Source: JABMMZ01 sp040386935
GTDB taxonomy: Bacteria > Bacteroidota > Bacteroidia > NS11-12g > UBA955
Assembly: GCA_040386935.1 (NCBI GenBank)
Contig: JAZKEQ010000014.1
Location: forward strand, 11,922-75,921
Direction of reading: 5' to 3'
DNA length: 64,000 bases
Positions within the stretch are counted from its first letter, which is position 1; each line of letters begins with the position of its first letter. The notes under the pieces are model-generated. The model was not told the DNA's origin. It saw only the letters and a list, made by a program, of their open reading frames with translations, and searched no databases. Of this stretch, positions 63,271-64,000 are shown in pieces. Position numbers and translations under genes: made by a program.

Positions 63271-63292
63271 TTTTGGTAGGCGACTACCAAAA
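63271..63292. terminator. Hairpin between convergent transaldolase and outer-membrane protein genes
   Basis: TTTTGGTAG and CTACCAAAA form a perfect 9-bp stem with a GCGA (GNRA) loop. The minus-strand stop codon lies in the stem. T tracts after the stem are weak, so termination is only probable. Confidence 0.45.
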
Positions 63293-63931
63293 ACCAACAT
63301 CCTTGTAATTCAGTTTATCTTGCTCTTCTAAGAATTTGTAGCGGATGCCAAAAGCTCCTCCGCTGTAGACAGCGTTTGTGCTAATTCCTTTTCCATAATG
63401 CAGAAAACCAAACTCTGCCTGCAGGAAAAAATTAATATCGCAACTAAAATTGTATTTCAATCCTAACAAGCTATTAGTTCTTACAAGTGTTGTATTGTAA
63501 TTCTTTTCTTCCCCTGAATCTATCAATCCACTGTAATCAAAATCTCTTATACTTTTAAGGGTTATCATCCCAAAATCAGCATTAATTCCTCCAAATAAAG
63601 CGAAATTCTTACAGAAAGATTTTGTTGATAATTGATACCCTAAACCAATTGTTTGCGTCTGATATGTATAGTATAGTTTGGCCCATGACCTATAACTAGG
63701 ATCCGAATGTATTGGCATTATAATATTTTTAAAACTATCATGTCTTCTTTGGGTTTCAAAAGAAAATTTAAACAACAATTCGTGTTTATTCACAAAGTGG
63801 CTAGTGCTTCTTTGATTATTTCCAAATACAATCCCCAACCCTATTCTTGCGGGGATTACTGAAGAGGCAAATGCATTTGTATTATCATAATCTCTATCAG
63901 CGACGATATGAAGAGGCAGACCAAGACGCTC
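63284..63931 (-). CDS. Outer-membrane beta-barrel-like protein, 5' end missing
   Basis: The frame is open from the right edge to the stop at 63284. The convincing part runs from about 63931 (RLGLPLHIVADRDYDN) and shows beta strands with aromatic residues: IPARIGLGIVFG, HELLFKFSFET, WAKLYYTYQTQTIGLGYQL, FALFGGINADFGMI, LGLKYNFSCDINFFLQAEFGFLHYG, GAFGIRYKFL. No start codon is present. The upstream region is a (GA)n tract that is probably not genuine coding sequence. Likely an outer-membrane protein; function unknown. Confidence 0.65.
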   Translation of the reverse strand, partial: ERLGLPLHIVADRDYDNTNAFASSVIPARIGLGIVFGNNQRSTSHFVNKHELLFKFSFETQRRHDSFKNIIMPIHSDPSYRSWAKLYYTYQTQTIGLGYQLSTKSFCKNFALFGGINADFGMITLKSIRDFDYSGLIDSGEEKNYNTTLVRTNSLLGLKYNFSCDINFFLQAEFGFLHYGKGISTNAVYSGGAFGIRYKFLEEQDKLNYKDVGFW

Positions 63932-63946
63932 ACTGTGAGAGAGAGC

Positions 63947-64000
<54 letters not shown>

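Overview
The window looks like a chromosome segment of a free-living Bacteroidota bacterium, probably close to Chitinophagales/Sphingobacteriales. The evidence is AT-rich DNA, type IX secretion (T9SS) C-terminal domains on four proteins, a DUF1800/DUF1501 pair, a DUF5723 outer-membrane protein, and promoters of the Bacteroidota form TTTG-N19-TAnnTTTG in front of metK and tRNA-Leu. No insertion sequence, phage, CRISPR array or integrase was seen. No gene-free stretch exceeds 300 bases.

Layout. 1-5.0 kb: 5' end of a lipoprotein gene, metK, then the exported DUF1800/DUF1501 pair. 5.0-8.5 kb: a 43-codon small ORF and a STAS-like protein, a DtxR/MntR-type metalloregulator with a candidate operator, then a minus-strand run of HEAT-like protein, MmcQ/YjbR protein and GT9 heptosyltransferase. 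8.6-19.4 kb: a PolX homologue with an eroded polymerase site, dprA, an AsmA-like protein, panB, two tandem paralogous membrane proteins, ppk1 and an EEP-family lipoprotein. 19.5-28.4 kb: tRNA-Leu(CAA), an outer-membrane protein, pirin, malate dehydrogenase, two thioredoxin-fold proteins, and a 1533-aa T9SS type B protein. 28.4-33.4 kb: a PhoB/PhoR-like two-component pair, a TlpA-like protein, a GmhB-like phosphatase, a polyprenol-phosphate mannosyltransferase and pdxH. 33.5-41.2 kb: bacilliredoxin, pckA, dnaX (with an assembly gap and an A10 frameshift site), guaA, a periplasmic-binding-fold protein and an RsmB-like methyltransferase. 41.4-46.9 kb: two tandem arylsulfotransferase-like T9SS proteins. 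47.0-51.1 kb: an ECF sigma/anti-sigma/Spy-like module, divergent from an operon of redoxin lipoprotein, cytochrome c-copper monooxygenase fusion and lysozyme-like protein. 51.2-64 kb: DUF5723 protein, tex, a YyaL/SPATA20-like protein, a DPP-IV-like peptidase, two POT peptide transporters, a transaldolase-family aldolase and a truncated outer-membrane protein running into a (GA)n tract.

How the genes work together. Most are housekeeping: methionine and one-carbon metabolism (metK, panB), central carbon (mdh, pckA, transaldolase), purine and B6 synthesis (guaA, pdxH), DNA metabolism (dnaX, dprA, PolX) and cell surface (GT9, GmhB-like, AsmA, T9SS cargo). The dipeptidyl peptidase followed by two oligopeptide transporters suggests peptide scavenging. 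Accessory interest lies in the dnaX slippage site, the putative metalloregulator operator, the degenerate PolX, the cytochrome c-copper monooxygenase operon and the duplicated exported sulfotransferases.

Several genes have no usable ATG (GT9, mannosyltransferase, RsmB-like, YyaL-like, ECF sigma, the 1533-aa protein), so their starts are proposed as TTG or GTG.
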